Assembly (NCBI GenBank): GCA_963565915.1
Contig: OY751491.1
Coordinates: 2,542,001-2,606,000 of the forward strand
Source of the DNA: Entoloma clypeatum
Taxonomy: Eukaryota; Basidiomycota; Agaricomycetes; Agaricales; Entolomataceae
DNA length: 64,000 nt
Reading direction: 5' to 3'
The notes below the pieces were generated by a model, which was not told the origin of the DNA, made no database searches, and worked only from the letters and a program-made list of their open reading frames with translations. The stretch's first letter is position 1. Each line of letters starts with the position of its first letter. This document shows, in pieces, positions 23,640 through 34,198 of the stretch. A program made the translations under genes and the position numbers.

Positions 23640-23930
23640 TGTAACCTACTCGGTCGAATCAGGCGATACAGTCTGCAGTGCGTCAGTGCCATTTAGCACC
23701 ATCGCACAGGCCGCCCCATCCGCCAAGCATCCCGACTCAAGAGCTGTAGGAACCCGCACTTCTACGTAATACCAAAGGCGAACATCGCAAAGGCGAAATC
23801 CCGGGCTGGGAGTCATGCAGCTGCATCATGTCTAAGAAACGACCGGACTTCTACGAATTCGTTGCCACCATCTCACTTGCTGTCCTGGTGCGAGAAGTCA
23901 TCGGCCTTCCTCGCACGAGTGAGCGGTATG
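23640..23930 (+). pseudogene. decayed copy of the JTB-like gene
   Basis: The stretch 23800-23870 encodes GEIPGWESC and KKRPDFYEFVATISLAVLV, matching GETPAWEAC and ERADFYEFVACNVLFATIALV of the JTB-like gene. Upstream, TGCAGTGCGTCAGTGCCA and GGCCGCCCCATCC align with the exon around TGCACTGCGTCAATGCCAG and the Pro-rich segment. In-frame stops (for example TACGTAATACC near 23765) and the lost membrane span show that it is broken. It lies upstream of chitinase 3 just as the intact gene lies upstream of chitinase 2. Confidence 0.7.
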
Positions 23931-24284
23931 CTTGGGATTATTTGAAACTCAAAACACCCTCTGAAAGATGGCGATGCTGGGTTCATACTGCCATAACGAC
24001 ACAAGGATGTGTGATATCATCCCTGATGTTTTCTCATAACTATCCCTCAATCTCACGAAATCTCAAGCCTTTGTCCGGGACTTAGCGAAATTGCAACGAA
24101 CTCGACCCACATTTCCGCGGTCGCATTGCCGCCTCCAATTTTATCAATTGATATTTACAGGCTGATCTCCATGTCCTTCCAAACATCGCGGCACAATGTG
24201 TTCACATTGTACTCACATTGCGATGTTATTGGGGGCTTAGTATACTTAAGCAAAGTGCCATTCGAAACGCCCTTCGAAACGGGG

Positions 24285-24425
24285 CGGTTGCCTCCTCTCC
24301 ATTTTTTCTTCAAACACAACTGCAAACCTGCGACTACCGTGACCCTTCTGCCAACTTCTCTTGTTTCGCCTTCCTCCCGAATCGGGTGGGAACACAGTGG
24401 TTCGGTAGTCACCCGTGAGTCATGG
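24285..24425 (-). repeat. promoter-region repeat, unit C
   Basis: Read on the minus strand this begins ATGACTCACGGGTGACTACC and includes GCGAAACAAGAGAAGTTGG, GGGTCACGGTAGTCGCAGG and TTTGCAGTTGTGTTTGAAG. It matches unit B at the first part and unit A at the last. It is inverted relative to A and B, as chitinase 3 is inverted relative to chitinase 1. Confidence 0.65.
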
Positions 24426-24880
24426 TCTCATCAGTGCGCTGTCTCGTGCTGGCTCTCTCCTGTATCAGGCCTGATCCTTCGTGTTGCCAGCCACCCTTCA
24501 TTCTGTCTTGGTCATTGCATCCTTCCAACAAAGCCGACGCGCCGCTGACCATGACACTCCTCACACCCACAACCCCGCTGAATGCGTTTGGCTTCAGCAA
24601 CTTGTTGAACAGTTTCTCCGACGCGGACTTGCTACCCTGATGCATTTCTCACGAAAGACATCCACGACTAACGTTCTGCGACTACCGTTTTGCTTGTGCC
24701 ATCTTTTCCGGGCCGCGCGCGAACAAATACAAGGGTAACAGACGTCATATTGATTCAAAATCGAGACTCATCGCAGTTCTCATCGCTGCACCATCCCTTG
24801 TTCGCGTAATGTGGCCAAGTCATCCTCAATATATTCTCGAGACAACTTCAGACAACCGGTCACAGCATGGGCAAATACGA
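24426..24880. other. intergenic sequence upstream of chitinase 3
   Basis: No gene is supported here. The sequence should be the distal promoter of chitinase 3; the short frames at 24422-24640 and 24481-24738 have no family features. Confidence 0.45.
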
Positions 24881-24886
24881 CGCACG

Positions 24887-24899
24887 ACGATAAATACCT
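24887..24899 (+). promoter_or_regulatory. TATA-like element of chitinase 3
   Basis: ACGATAAATACCT lies 98 bp before the ATG at 24989, nearly the same spacing as in chitinase 1. The GATAAATA core is shared by all three chitinase promoters. Confidence 0.55.
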
Positions 24900-24988
24900 G
24901 ACCATGAGATCTCATCCACATCACAAAAAATCTCCAGTGCTCGTATCTTAGCCTACACTCACTCCTTCACCCTACCCGCACACTCAGG

Positions 24989-26684
24989 ATGCGTCTCCTG
25001 CCTCTCGTTCTACTTGCAACTCTTTCTTCCGCCTTCGCCGCTCGATCATCTCGCCAGGCCCGCCATGCTGCGCGCGCAACTCATGATACTTCGCTGGTGT
25101 CGGGTTGGTACCCCGGATGGCACGGGAGCACTTGGCCCCCATCCAAGATCTCGTGGGCCAAGTACAATACCGTCAATTTTGCTTTCGCGTATGTCTTCGG
25201 AATGAATCCTACATTCACAAACCAACAATTTTATCAGCCAAACTACTCCTGACGTTCATACTCTGGGTATGGATGAGGCGAGCGAGTCAGTCCTTCCCGA
25301 CTTTGTTACTCTCGCGAAGAAGAACGTACGTTGATTACTCGCTTCCTCATCTATACGTTATCGACTCGATGTTTTCCCTCAGAACGTGAAGGCCATTGCG
25401 TCTATTGGCGGCTGGACCGGCTCACGATATTTTTCGCCGGCTGTAGCCACCGCTGAAAACCGCACGGCATTTGTGAAGACAATCGTGGACTTTGCGACAA
25501 AGTACAAACTCGATGGTGTTGATTTTGAGTATGTTTTGGTTTCCTGAAGCCTAGAAAGGGTGCACTGATCGACCTCAAATGTTGTCAGCTGGGAGTATCC
25601 AAGCGGATCAGGCCTAGAATGTAACCAAGTCTCTGCCAACGACACAGCCAACTATTTTGCTTTCCTCCAAACTCTCCGCAAGGATCCCGTGGGCAAGAAC
25701 TTGATCGTTTCAGGGGCGGTGGGATTGAATCCTTTCAATGGCCCGGATAGCAAGCCACTGGCAAATGTCTCTGCGTTTGCGAAAGTGTTCGATTACCTCT
25801 GTGCGTACGTTGTTCCAGCAACGAGCAATATTTCTTACATGCACAACTAGCAATCATGGCATACGATATGTATGGGCCTTGGTCAAAGACCGCAGGCCCA
25901 AATGCTGCGCTGTTTGATTCGTGTGCGCCGCCACAACAACAAGTCGGGTCCGCCCAGGGCGCCGTCAAGGCTTGGACAAGCGCTGGCTTCCCGGCCAACA
26001 AGGTAAGCACTATGCCCACCTAAGGATAGAAACATTGACCTTAGTGTACACGGGCAGCTCTCGCTGGGTATCGCCGCATATGGTCACAGCTTCTTTGCGA
26101 ATCGGACCTCAACTGTGGATGCATCCGGGAAACTGGCTCTGTACCCTCCCAGTTCTGTTCTTACACCTAAGGGTGACAGATGGGACGATGTTCCAGGTGC
26201 GCTTTGATATTTCTCAATGCTGATTCGTTCAGAATCAAATACATGACTTTAGGGAAAGATCAGTGCGGCACGTTGATCAACCGGCCAGGGGGCGTTTTCA
26301 ACTTTTGGGGATTGATTGACGCTGGTTTCCTCAAAGAGGATGGGCATCCTCGCCAGGGGATCTTTTCCATTTACGATGAGTGCACCCAAACTGTATGTGC
26401 AGGAGCAATACCTTCCGAAAAGGTCTTCGTGCTGACCGATGGCATTTTCAGCCATACGTCTACAACAAGACTTCAGAAGTCTACATTTCTTACGACAACA
26501 CGAAGAGCTTGGGTACGTCACCCCAAGTCTGTACTGGACATCCTGACATCAACTTGTTTTCCATATAGCGGCAAAGGGTAATTTTGCGCAGAAGAACGGC
26601 CTGAAAGGCGTCACTATGTGGACTGTGGCTGGCGACTATGATGACCTTCTCATCGACTCTGTCCGCAAAGCCCTGATACATTAA
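24989..26684 (+). CDS. secreted GH18 chitinase, copy 3
   Basis: GH18 chitinase, closest relative of copy 1. The signal peptide is MRLLPLVLLATLSSAFAA; then DTSLVSGWYPGWHGSTWPPS, SIGGWTGSRYFS and the catalytic DGVDFDWEYP, again split by an intron at GA|C (donor gtatgt near 25528). The join GC|C after FAFA restores QTTPDVHTLGMDE. The C-terminal part has RPGGVFNFWGLIDAGFL, YDECTQT and GLKGVTMWTVAGDYDDLLIDS; the stop is at 26682-26684. From about 25850 to 26330 both exons and introns are nearly identical to copy 1, while the signal peptide region differs more. All landmark residues are present, so it should be active. About eight introns and 425 residues. Confidence 0.93.
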
Positions 26685-26833
26685 CTCATTTACTCGCTTG
26701 TTCGCTCCTATTTATTTGATGTGTTTTCAATAATATGAATTCCACCGTACCTGGTGTTTGAGAGGTTGACTGTTTATGATCACGCTATCCTTCCCGTTTC
26801 AAACCTGCAACCCTCCCTTGCGCTTGCTTCTCC

Positions 26834-27443
26834 ATGAAATTGGTGTTTGCGCTCATCGCCGCGACCGCTTCCATGAGCTTATCATCTGGGCAGTCAACCT
26901 CAGCGTCAGCCAACAATCTTGAGGTTCGTTCTTGCACGCACTACTCAGTGGCATCTTGATCAGATTCAACCACTGGAAGAACAGAACGATCCTCCCCTTG
27001 GCACCTTGAAACTGTTCAACGCGTTCAACACTGACGTCGTTGATCACTTCTACTCGACGGACAAAACGGAGGTGGACTATCTCATCAGCTACTATGGCTT
27101 CAAGCTCGAGGGACCACAAGGAACCTCGACAGGTTACCTTCACACCAGCCACCAACCCGATACCGTTCCATTGTTCCGCCTGTATTCCATTGGACGTACT
27201 GACCATTTGTACACGACATCTCCTCAAGAGCGCGACCTTGCCATGAAGCGCCACGGGTACACCCTCGAGGGCACCTTGGGTTATGTTTATACCTCGGAGG
27301 GATCTGGCCGTGTCCCGCTATATCGCCTCTTTAATCCCCAAAGGCATGACCATTACTACACAACCTCTTCCCGAGAACGTGAAGATGCGTCTCGCAACGG
27401 ATGGGCTGATGAAGGAACGGTCGGATATATACATCCATCGTGA
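26834..27443 (+). CDS. secreted DUF5648-like repeat protein
   Basis: The ATG at 26834 gives a signal peptide (MKLVFALIAATASMSLSS). A 40-nt intron (26924-26963) joins NNLE to IQPLEEQ. The mature part holds three repeats of about 45 residues: TLKLFNAFNTDVVDHFYST, VPLFRLYSIGRTDHLYTTS and VPLYRLFNPQRHDHYYTTS, each followed by a helix with ER and by GY.LEG..GY. This pattern (VPLYRL...DHFYTT...GY...GTLGYV) fits the DUF5648 family, found in secreted fungal and bacterial proteins, often beside carbohydrate-active domains. The function is not established. It starts 149 bp after chitinase 3 on the same strand, so a role on chitin or glycan surfaces is possible but is only inference. Confidence 0.8.
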
Positions 27444-27616
27444 ACGAGGAAACGGACTCGATTTATTGTCTCTCCAATTTCTCCCTCAGCCCACTCGAAC
27501 CCTGGCCATACCCATAACGGCCAATACATTGCCCCCCGTCTACTTGCCCATTGACTAGGTTCCATCACGCATGAATGGATTTTGATGCTTGCACGTATGT
27601 ACATCGTTGTGTCAAA

Positions 27617-28893
27617 TTAGCCCATAATTATCGTATCCTCGGACACACGTATTTTCCAATCCAACCGCTTTTGCAAATACGAGGCATCTTGCATCGTTCG
27701 CAGAACCTCCTCGTGTCCTGACTGACCGAGAGACGACAAGCCTAACTTTCGCCCATACTCGACCGCCTTTCCTGCATTTCCCAAGGCAACATAGGCATTC
27801 ACTATGGCATTGAGATGAGCTCTGTATGCATCCAAGGTTTCCAATCCTTCCTCCTCGATGATGGATATCCAGTGAAGGCTGGCTCTGACAATGAAGTCGT
27901 CTGCTAATGTCAAGTCACAGACCCAAATTCTGAAATTTGTTCCTATCGCATCTACACTTTGCTTGATGGCAAGGCGACGTTTATCAGATTCCGTTTCTGA
28001 CAGGCATGATTCGCATGTGCACGTAAAACCCCAGTCGGCCAGATCTTCTTGACGGTCCGACACCGGCTTGCACACGTCGCAATATGAGATGAAAATTTCC
28101 TCCCCTTCCTTGATATCCCGGGTGGCCCGAAGTTGGAAGCTGAATGAAGCAAGGTCGAACAGCCTATCCGCAGAAGGGCTACAACTGAGGAGAAAACACG
28201 TTTCATTGCGAGGTCAGAACGCGCTCACGAAGGCAGAACTCGCCTATGGTTGATTCGAGACATGGTCTTGCAGACGGCTGCATACTCGTCTCCTGTCATA
28301 GGGTCGATTAAACCAGATGGATCGAGTCCGTTCGTCCTGATTACATCAAGGATGGGTCCGCTGTCATCGTCCAAGCGGGATTTTGCCAACTCCATAAACG
28401 CTATCTTGTCCTCCGGATTGAGACGAGATATCAAGGGCCGAAGGAATCTTCGATCCCATTCCGCTAAGATTGCCCGTCCGCGCTGGTCAGGTGGAAGTTG
28501 CTCGATGTAATTCTCCAAGCCTCGAGTGTGCAGATATGTAGGGGTGAGTGTGAGGGGTCTTTCTGTGAAGATCAACTGCCCCATCGAGAGATCGCGTGTG
28601 GCGAACATGCCTAGTCCATTTGGAGAGGCGCAGATGCGACAATAGACCTCCTCTGGATGGACCGGCTTACGAGGGTATCCAGGTATCGAAGCGATGTGGC
28701 GAATCAGACTGAGTCGGACTAGACATTGCGTTTGCCTACCAACGTCCTTATCTGCCGAAGGAAGTTCAGTGAACACGAATTCCTCATTGGAACGTTGATT
28801 ATGGTGTTTCTCGTCTGAATGAATGAATTGTCGATTGTCGTTGCTGGACAGTTGAAATTTGCAAACCTTTGGAGGGGTCCACTTCCATCCCAT
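27617..28893 (-). CDS. SET-domain protein, SMYD-like
   Basis: Probable lysine methyltransferase. The SET domain runs from ASPNGLGMFATRDLSMGQLIFTERPL through a long insert (YIEQLPPDQRGRAILAEWDRRF) to MSRINHSCSPSADRLFD and DIKEGEEIFISYCDVCKP; NHSCSP and the SYCD Tyr are the cofactor-site motifs. A post-SET cysteine cluster, FTCTCESCLSE, follows, then a TPR-like helical tail ending at 27617. The NHSC motif is formed only if the intron at 28185-28243 uses a GC donor (AG|GCGAGT). No MYND finger is seen between the SET halves. The ATG at 28893 is the first in frame, but the N-terminus looks low in quality and an upstream exon may exist. It diverges from SWC5, 121 bp away. Confidence 0.85.
28185..28243 (-). 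other. GC-AG intron in the SET-domain gene
   Basis: Splicing AG|gcgagt...cctcag|TTGT makes N-H-S-C-S-P, the conserved SET motif. No GT donor in the region gives the same frame and motif. Confidence 0.75.
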
Positions 28894-29014
28894 AATACCC
28901 GCCTTGCTGCACGACCAAAGTGTTGTGTGTATCGGGGGTTGTTGATATCTTCAGCCCTGGTCACTGGCTCTAGATCTACGTGAGACACATCTAGTTGACC
29001 ATCATCATGAAGGC

Positions 29015-29884
29015 ATGATGCAAAACAATAGCCAATACACCTCTTCCGAGATCATGTCGGCGATCGCGAACCATGATGCAGACTCGGACGACGACGACGA
29101 CGAATATGTTCCCCCTGGTGAAGCTGGTCAGTCAATGGTGATTTTCGACTATATTCATCGTTCAATTGTCGGCCCAGACTCTAGTTCTTCTGAGGATGAA
29201 CCGGATGCGAAACGGCCGCGTACTGACGTGACTTCTCCAGCTTCTCAAGAAATCGCGGTGGACGAACAAGAGTACGTTGTACTATTCATTGACCATGTAT
29301 GATGATTACAGAGCCGGCATAGGGCGAGGCATGCATTGTGGTCATCGTTTCAGGCATCGTTAAAGGAGGAACCCACGCGCTTGGAGACTATCAAGGTGGT
29401 CAAGATTGAAAAACGATACAAATATGCCGGGGAAGAAGTCGTGTAAGTTCACTTTCCGTCGAGCTGTCCCAGACCTCTCATTCGGTCTGACAGAGAGGTC
29501 GTCGAGGTTCCCACTGACTCTCCTGATGCGAAGAAGTGGCCATTGTGGCGGGAACCCCAAGAAACCAAGGCGCCACCGGACGTGCTACCAGAGTCATCTG
29601 CTCCTCCAAAATCTTTGACCAAACGACCTGGGCCCAGGAAATCGAAAGTGTCGTTTCCCTCTCAACCCACCTCACAGAAGGCTAAGAAGCTTTCGACACT
29701 GGATAAGTCAGCAATAGATTGGCGAGCACATATCCAAGGATCAGAATCGAGCTTGAAGGACGAACTTGAGGCCAATCGACGCAACGGGGGATACATTGAA
29801 AAGATGGAATTCTTGAACAGAGTGGAAGAACGCAAGGCGGATGTGATAGAGGCTAGCAAAGGCAGCAAACGCCGGAGACCTTGA
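29015..29884 (+). CDS. SWC5: SWR1-complex protein 5 (BCNT/CFDP1 family)
   Basis: Subunit of the SWR1 remodeller, which deposits H2A.Z. The N-terminus is highly acidic (DADSDDDDDEYVPPGE), with a second acidic patch after the first intron (DSSSSEDEPDAKRPR); such patches bind H2A-H2B. The C-terminal BCNT domain is clear: KLSTLDKSAIDWRAHIQGSE, then LEANRRNGGYIEKMEFLNRVEERK, ending KRRRP at 29884. Introns: donor gtcagtc after GEAG near 29128; gtacgttg after DEQE near 29272; and gtaagttc after GEEVV near 29442. The join between about 29270 and 29352 was not resolved cleanly and may include a tiny exon. The start can be ATG 29015, 29018 or 29054. Confidence 0.88.
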
Positions 29885-30270
29885 TTCCAGGGTCAAGTGT
29901 TACATGACACCGACGCTCCGGGTTGTCGATAATTCTTCAAGGAGATCAAGCCTGTATCACTCATTGCGAAATAGCTCTATTCATGGGACCCCGTCTCAGG
30001 TAATCTATCTTTAACAAGAAGACATTGTATTTGTGGATTGGTTATATGGCAGTGAACCATGTATTGATGGTTGTAGAGAAATTGAAATCAGCTTGCCCGA
30101 AAGAAGCGAAAAACAACCTCGAGAAGGTCGTTCGACCTCGCTTTGCTTTGCGTCGGTAATTCTCTCGCCACTGCAGGTCCCTTCTCGGGAGGTAAAGCGC
30201 ACCTTATGAAAATCTCGATGACACAGAGTACCGTCTTACAAGAAATTTGAGTGCCGGACTGGAGGTGAGA
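29885..30270. other. convergent intergenic region
   Basis: About 390 bp between the SWC5 stop and the MYND gene stop on the other strand. It probably holds both 3' UTRs. Nothing else was seen. Confidence 0.5.
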
Positions 30271-32640
30271 TTAAGAAGTAGGGTTGCAGACCCTCTTGTG
30301 GTCAACCCAGTGCGATTTCTGACATCCGGAATCACAGTATCTAAAGAAGAAAAAAGTCAGCTGAACATAGCAAACTCAAACATCCTTCGTTTCGGACCTC
30401 GTTTTAGAGCAGCCACTGCCTGAGGAGCAGACTCGTTAACGAGGATAATGGGTGAAGAGGAAAAACCAACATTTTCGGAGCACAGCAGAGGGGTTACCAC
30501 ACCAAGAACAACGATACAGCATCACACTATTGGTATTGACCTTTGGATGTAGGCCGTGCAACTCGTTGTCATGATCTCCATCATGGATGTGCGTATCCTC
30601 CAACCAGGCCGCGAGATCGTCTTCGAGCTTTGAAGGCGAGATTGGCTCTGGTGATTGTTCTGAATCTGCTTTCGAGATGACACTGCTGAACTCAGAAGCT
30701 GCAGCAGTATATAACTTGACGACCGTTTGATGGCCTAGACGTAAGTTGGTCTTGGGAGGGATCACCCCGATGGCTATGCTGAATTCGTCCGCAATCCCAG
30801 AGGCCTTGATCGCATGCTATGACGTATGGAGAAGTCATGAGCGGAACGTACCGACTATCACAAACACACCTCCAGTTCTCGTAGATCAGGGCTCAGCTCT
30901 GATCCTTTGATTGCAATTGTCAGAAGGATGTACCAATACAGCACCGCATTCCTGTGCCGATTATCCGGCGGCGCTTGATCGACAAACGTCTTAGCATCTT
31001 CTAGCGCGCTCATTAAAAACGCAATGCCTTCCTCCCACTTGGCCTTCCCGGCTGTCGGAGATTCTTGCAAGATGCGAATGCCCATATCGCCCGCGTGCTC
31101 AACGGCACGCTGCATCATCTGGAAGCGGAGGAACGGCGTGATATGCTTGCATTTGAGACCCTTCTTTGCCGCGCGCAGACCTTCAATATGATCTGCGGAT
31201 AGCGTTATTGCGTAGTAGAAGTATGCACCGCCAGGGTTACGCTTGAGCGCGTTCTTTGCCAGGTCCACGGCGTCTGGGATGCGCTGCCTCATGATGAAGA
31301 ATTTGATATCGAGAATATCGGCAAGGTCGGCTTCGTTGGCATGTCCTCTCGCGCGTATAGTACGGGCACAAATCGGAAGTGCATCTGTCCAGCGAGAGAA
31401 TGGGAGGCCGATGTCCTCCTCAATCACAAATTTACCCGTCCTGGGGTCCTGTGTCTGGAACATGCCCTCTGCGATAGAGAACTCGGTTCGGGTGATATAT
31501 TCTGCCAGCTTTAGACCAAGAGAATAGAGATTGCGGTCCTGAGCGCAAGTCATCATCGCCTGCTGATAGTCCCGTGAAGTTTTCAAGGTAAGATAGGTGT
31601 CGCAAAGGGTTGGACCATATGACTCCATGCGTGCACCAAGATGCCTTGGAAAGCCGCGTTCTATGCAGGACATGAATTTCATGGGTTCGAGTACGCGCAT
31701 ATCACGTTCAGATTCGCTCCGGTGCAGCCTGATCATTCCACCTAAGCAGAGACAGCGCATGACCCAGTCTGTACTCCGGAGGCCAGCAACAAGGAATTTT
31801 TGCATCGGGAGATAGGCTTTGCATGCGCTTGAGGCATGAAGAGTAGACATGGCCAAGAGGGCCACACCATGATTAATGAGATAAGCAGAAGCCCATTCTT
31901 TTCTCATGGTCTCGGTGACGAGTTTCAGAATCAGCCTCATGTCGAGAGTTCTGAGGATGGTGGGGTCAGGAGGTATGTCACCGTCAAGTGCCGCACTGAC
32001 AGAGTGCGACATGATAGTAATGACAAGTTCTACGAGCTTTTCGTCATCAGGGAAGCGGTCCACAAGCCCGGTCAGTGTGGAGGTCTGCTTTGCAATATCC
32101 AGACGGATAGATTGACCGCCGTGGTGAGTTATCGTTCCCAGAGCGCGAAGGGCCATATGGCGAGTAAAATCTTGATCAAGTAGGGGCAGGAGCTTTCCAA
32201 GTAAGCCTTGCTCGGGTATCAATGATTCCAAAGCTCATCGAATGCTGCGAGAAAGACACACCCCTTGCAAAGAGTTTATCTCGCAGAAGCGAATCTGCAC
32301 ACATCTTGGCGAATATTCCTATGATCCCACCTACGATTTTCGAGTTATCAGGATACTTTTTACAAGCAGCATCCAGCCGTTTGTAAATGGTTTCAAAGTT
32401 TCCGTGGACTTTTTTCAAACCGCTGCGGGTTGAGAGGTCTAAGGAGATATATCAGATGCTGATTAGACACGAAGGAATTCGATGACCTGGGATTTCAAAG
32501 ACGACACAAAGAATGTCGACGATCGCGCTCCATCCTGCGGCGTGGTTTATGTCACCTATATATGCATCTGCATGGCTGACGCTGGGATTTTGAGCATGAG
32601 ATCGAGGTTTGGGTTTGTTTTTGCGACCAGGTCCTGGCAT
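30271..32640 (-). CDS. MYND-type zinc finger protein with helical-repeat body
   Basis: The start at 32640 gives MPGPGRKNKPKPRSH, a basic leader. Exons at about 32260-32420 (KKVHGNFETIYKRLDAACKKY, KIVGGIIGIFAKMC) and 30858-32225 (LLGKLLPLLDQDFTRHMALRALGTITHHGG; LYSLGLKLAEYITRTEFSIAEG; PDAVDLAKNALKRNPGGAYFYYAITLSADH) form an ARM-then-TPR-like helical body. The C-terminal exons build a MYND finger: YRCSWCGNPSAVLRKC, then SGCSKTR, then YCDSGCQKSHWVDHKRVC, joined by two introns (30405-30472 region and 30340-30395 region). All seven Cys and the one His expected are present. The stop is at 30271. MYND fingers bind proline-rich partners; the role here is unknown. Such proteins are common in Agaricomycetes. 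Confidence 0.87.
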
Positions 32641-32751
32641 TTTGAGAGGAAAGGGACCTCGACCCCAGTGTTGTCGATCACGTTGGAGTCATGAACTTCA
32701 AGTTGTAATTATACAAAGCAAAACATTCATCTTGAAGAAACTCTATCAGGA
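32641..32751. promoter_or_regulatory. divergent promoter region, MYND gene/Bin3 methyltransferase
   Basis: 111 bp separate the two ATG codons. The plus-strand side has an AT-rich stretch (GTAATTATACAAAGC at 32703-32719) that could be a TATA-like site for the methyltransferase gene. Confidence 0.45.
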
Positions 32752-33832
32752 ATGGCAACCTCGACACCGACGCATCTCCCAATCTACGGGAACTATCACG
32801 GGTCAGCTAACTAAGCATGGGCGTCCTCGATCCCCACCTAAAGGCCTTGCTTGTTTGAAGTTACTACTGGAAACGCCCGGCCGTCAGAGACCCACGGCTT
32901 GGTCTACTACCATCGAATCTGTTTACTGGGGCGCGCGTTCTTGACGTTGGCTGCAACGAAGGGTGGGTCACCTGCGAGATGGGTGAGTCAGACGACATGC
33001 CACATTTTCTGTAACTTACGTGAAATTACTTCAAGCCCAGTCATGGGGTGCGCACAAAGTCACTGGGGTGGATATCGACGATTCCCTGATACAAGGAGCG
33101 TGGAGGAGAAGGCGCGCTGTATGGTCACTCCAAGGACCTGATCAGCCCGCCGATTCTGGGAAACGTAAACGGGACGCGGCGGAAATTCCTGTTCGACCCA
33201 ACTACTTTCCAATGTCTTGTGAGCATGAATTCGGCTCACTCCCGATCCCACCTTCCCAAATTCGCGGAAAACAGGCCTTTCCGCACAATCTTTCTTTTCG
33301 GACTGCTGATTGGGTTTTGACTGAAATACCGGAGGACAAGGACCGTTATAACGTGGTAGTCGCGTGAGCATATTCCTTTTTCCAGCCCGCATCACAGGAG
33401 CTCATTTTATATTTACTAGGTTCTCTCTGTCGAAGTGGATACATCTGAATGGAGGTGACGAGGCTTTGAAGGCTTTTTTCAGACGTGTCTATGATGTATT
33501 GGAACCCCATGGAAAGTTTGTTCTGGAACCTCAAGCTTGGGAGACTTATGCAAAGGCAAAAAGGATGGACGAGGTTTGTGTTCATCACTCTTGCGAGGGT
33601 GTGCCAATCACCTTCCCTCAGAAACTGAAGGAGAACGCAAAGAGATTAGTGATTCGCCCTCATGATTTTGAAAAGATCCTCCAGAGCGTTGGTTTTGGAC
33701 CTGCGCACCACCTAGGGACCACTGGTGAAGGAGGTGCGTATTTCGCCAGCTCCGCAGATGCCAGTATTCATGCTAGCGAAAGGATTTCGGCGTCCCATTG
33801 ATATTTACACCAAACTCGACTGCCCTTCATAG
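32752..33832 (+). CDS. Bin3/MePCE-type RNA methyltransferase
   Basis: SAM-dependent methyltransferase of the Bin3 family, whose members methylate the 5' gamma-phosphate of small RNAs such as 7SK or U6. Five introns (first 32802-32860) give HLPIYGNYHGYYWKRPAV, including the family's GNY...YY signature, then RDPRLGLLPSNLFTGARVLDVGCNEGWVTCEMA, where DVGCNEG is motif I for SAM. HKVTGVDIDDSLI follows. The C-terminal Bin3 block is SLSKWIHLNGGDEALKAFFRRVYDVLEPHGKFVLEPQAW, then RPHDFEKILQSVGF and GFRRPIDIYTKL. Stop at 33830-33832. A Lys/Arg-rich insert (SGKRKRDAAE) replaces the usual loop after motif II. Complete and about 265 residues; no defects seen. Confidence 0.93.
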
Positions 33833-34198
33833 GACCTCGGACGTGCATTGATATGTGTTGTATTCATATACATCTTTGAAGAGCCAGATGGTTTGTGCCT
33901 TAAACTCGTGGCCCATAGCTTATTCCGTACCATGGTCCTTGGCACTGCTTCAGCTGCGGCAAAGGTAGATGGGCAAGAAGTGGGGCAGCACATCGTTACG
34001 GCTGTACTGAGCCTACTACATACATAAGGAACAATGTCCTGTAGATTGTAGCTTCGTTACGCAAATTATAATCTGATATACTCCCCCAGAGTCTATATCC
34101 ACGATTTTGCTTTTACGCTCACAACCTTTACCACTCATCATCGGGTCCAGCTGAACAGGGGGGTATTCTTCGAGAATCGACGGAATTTGGGAGCTCGA

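Noticed and set aside
28719..28988. SET gene start with MSHVDLEPV
   Set aside because: The first codon is GTG, not ATG, and no in-frame ATG lies before it. The ATG at 28893 was used.
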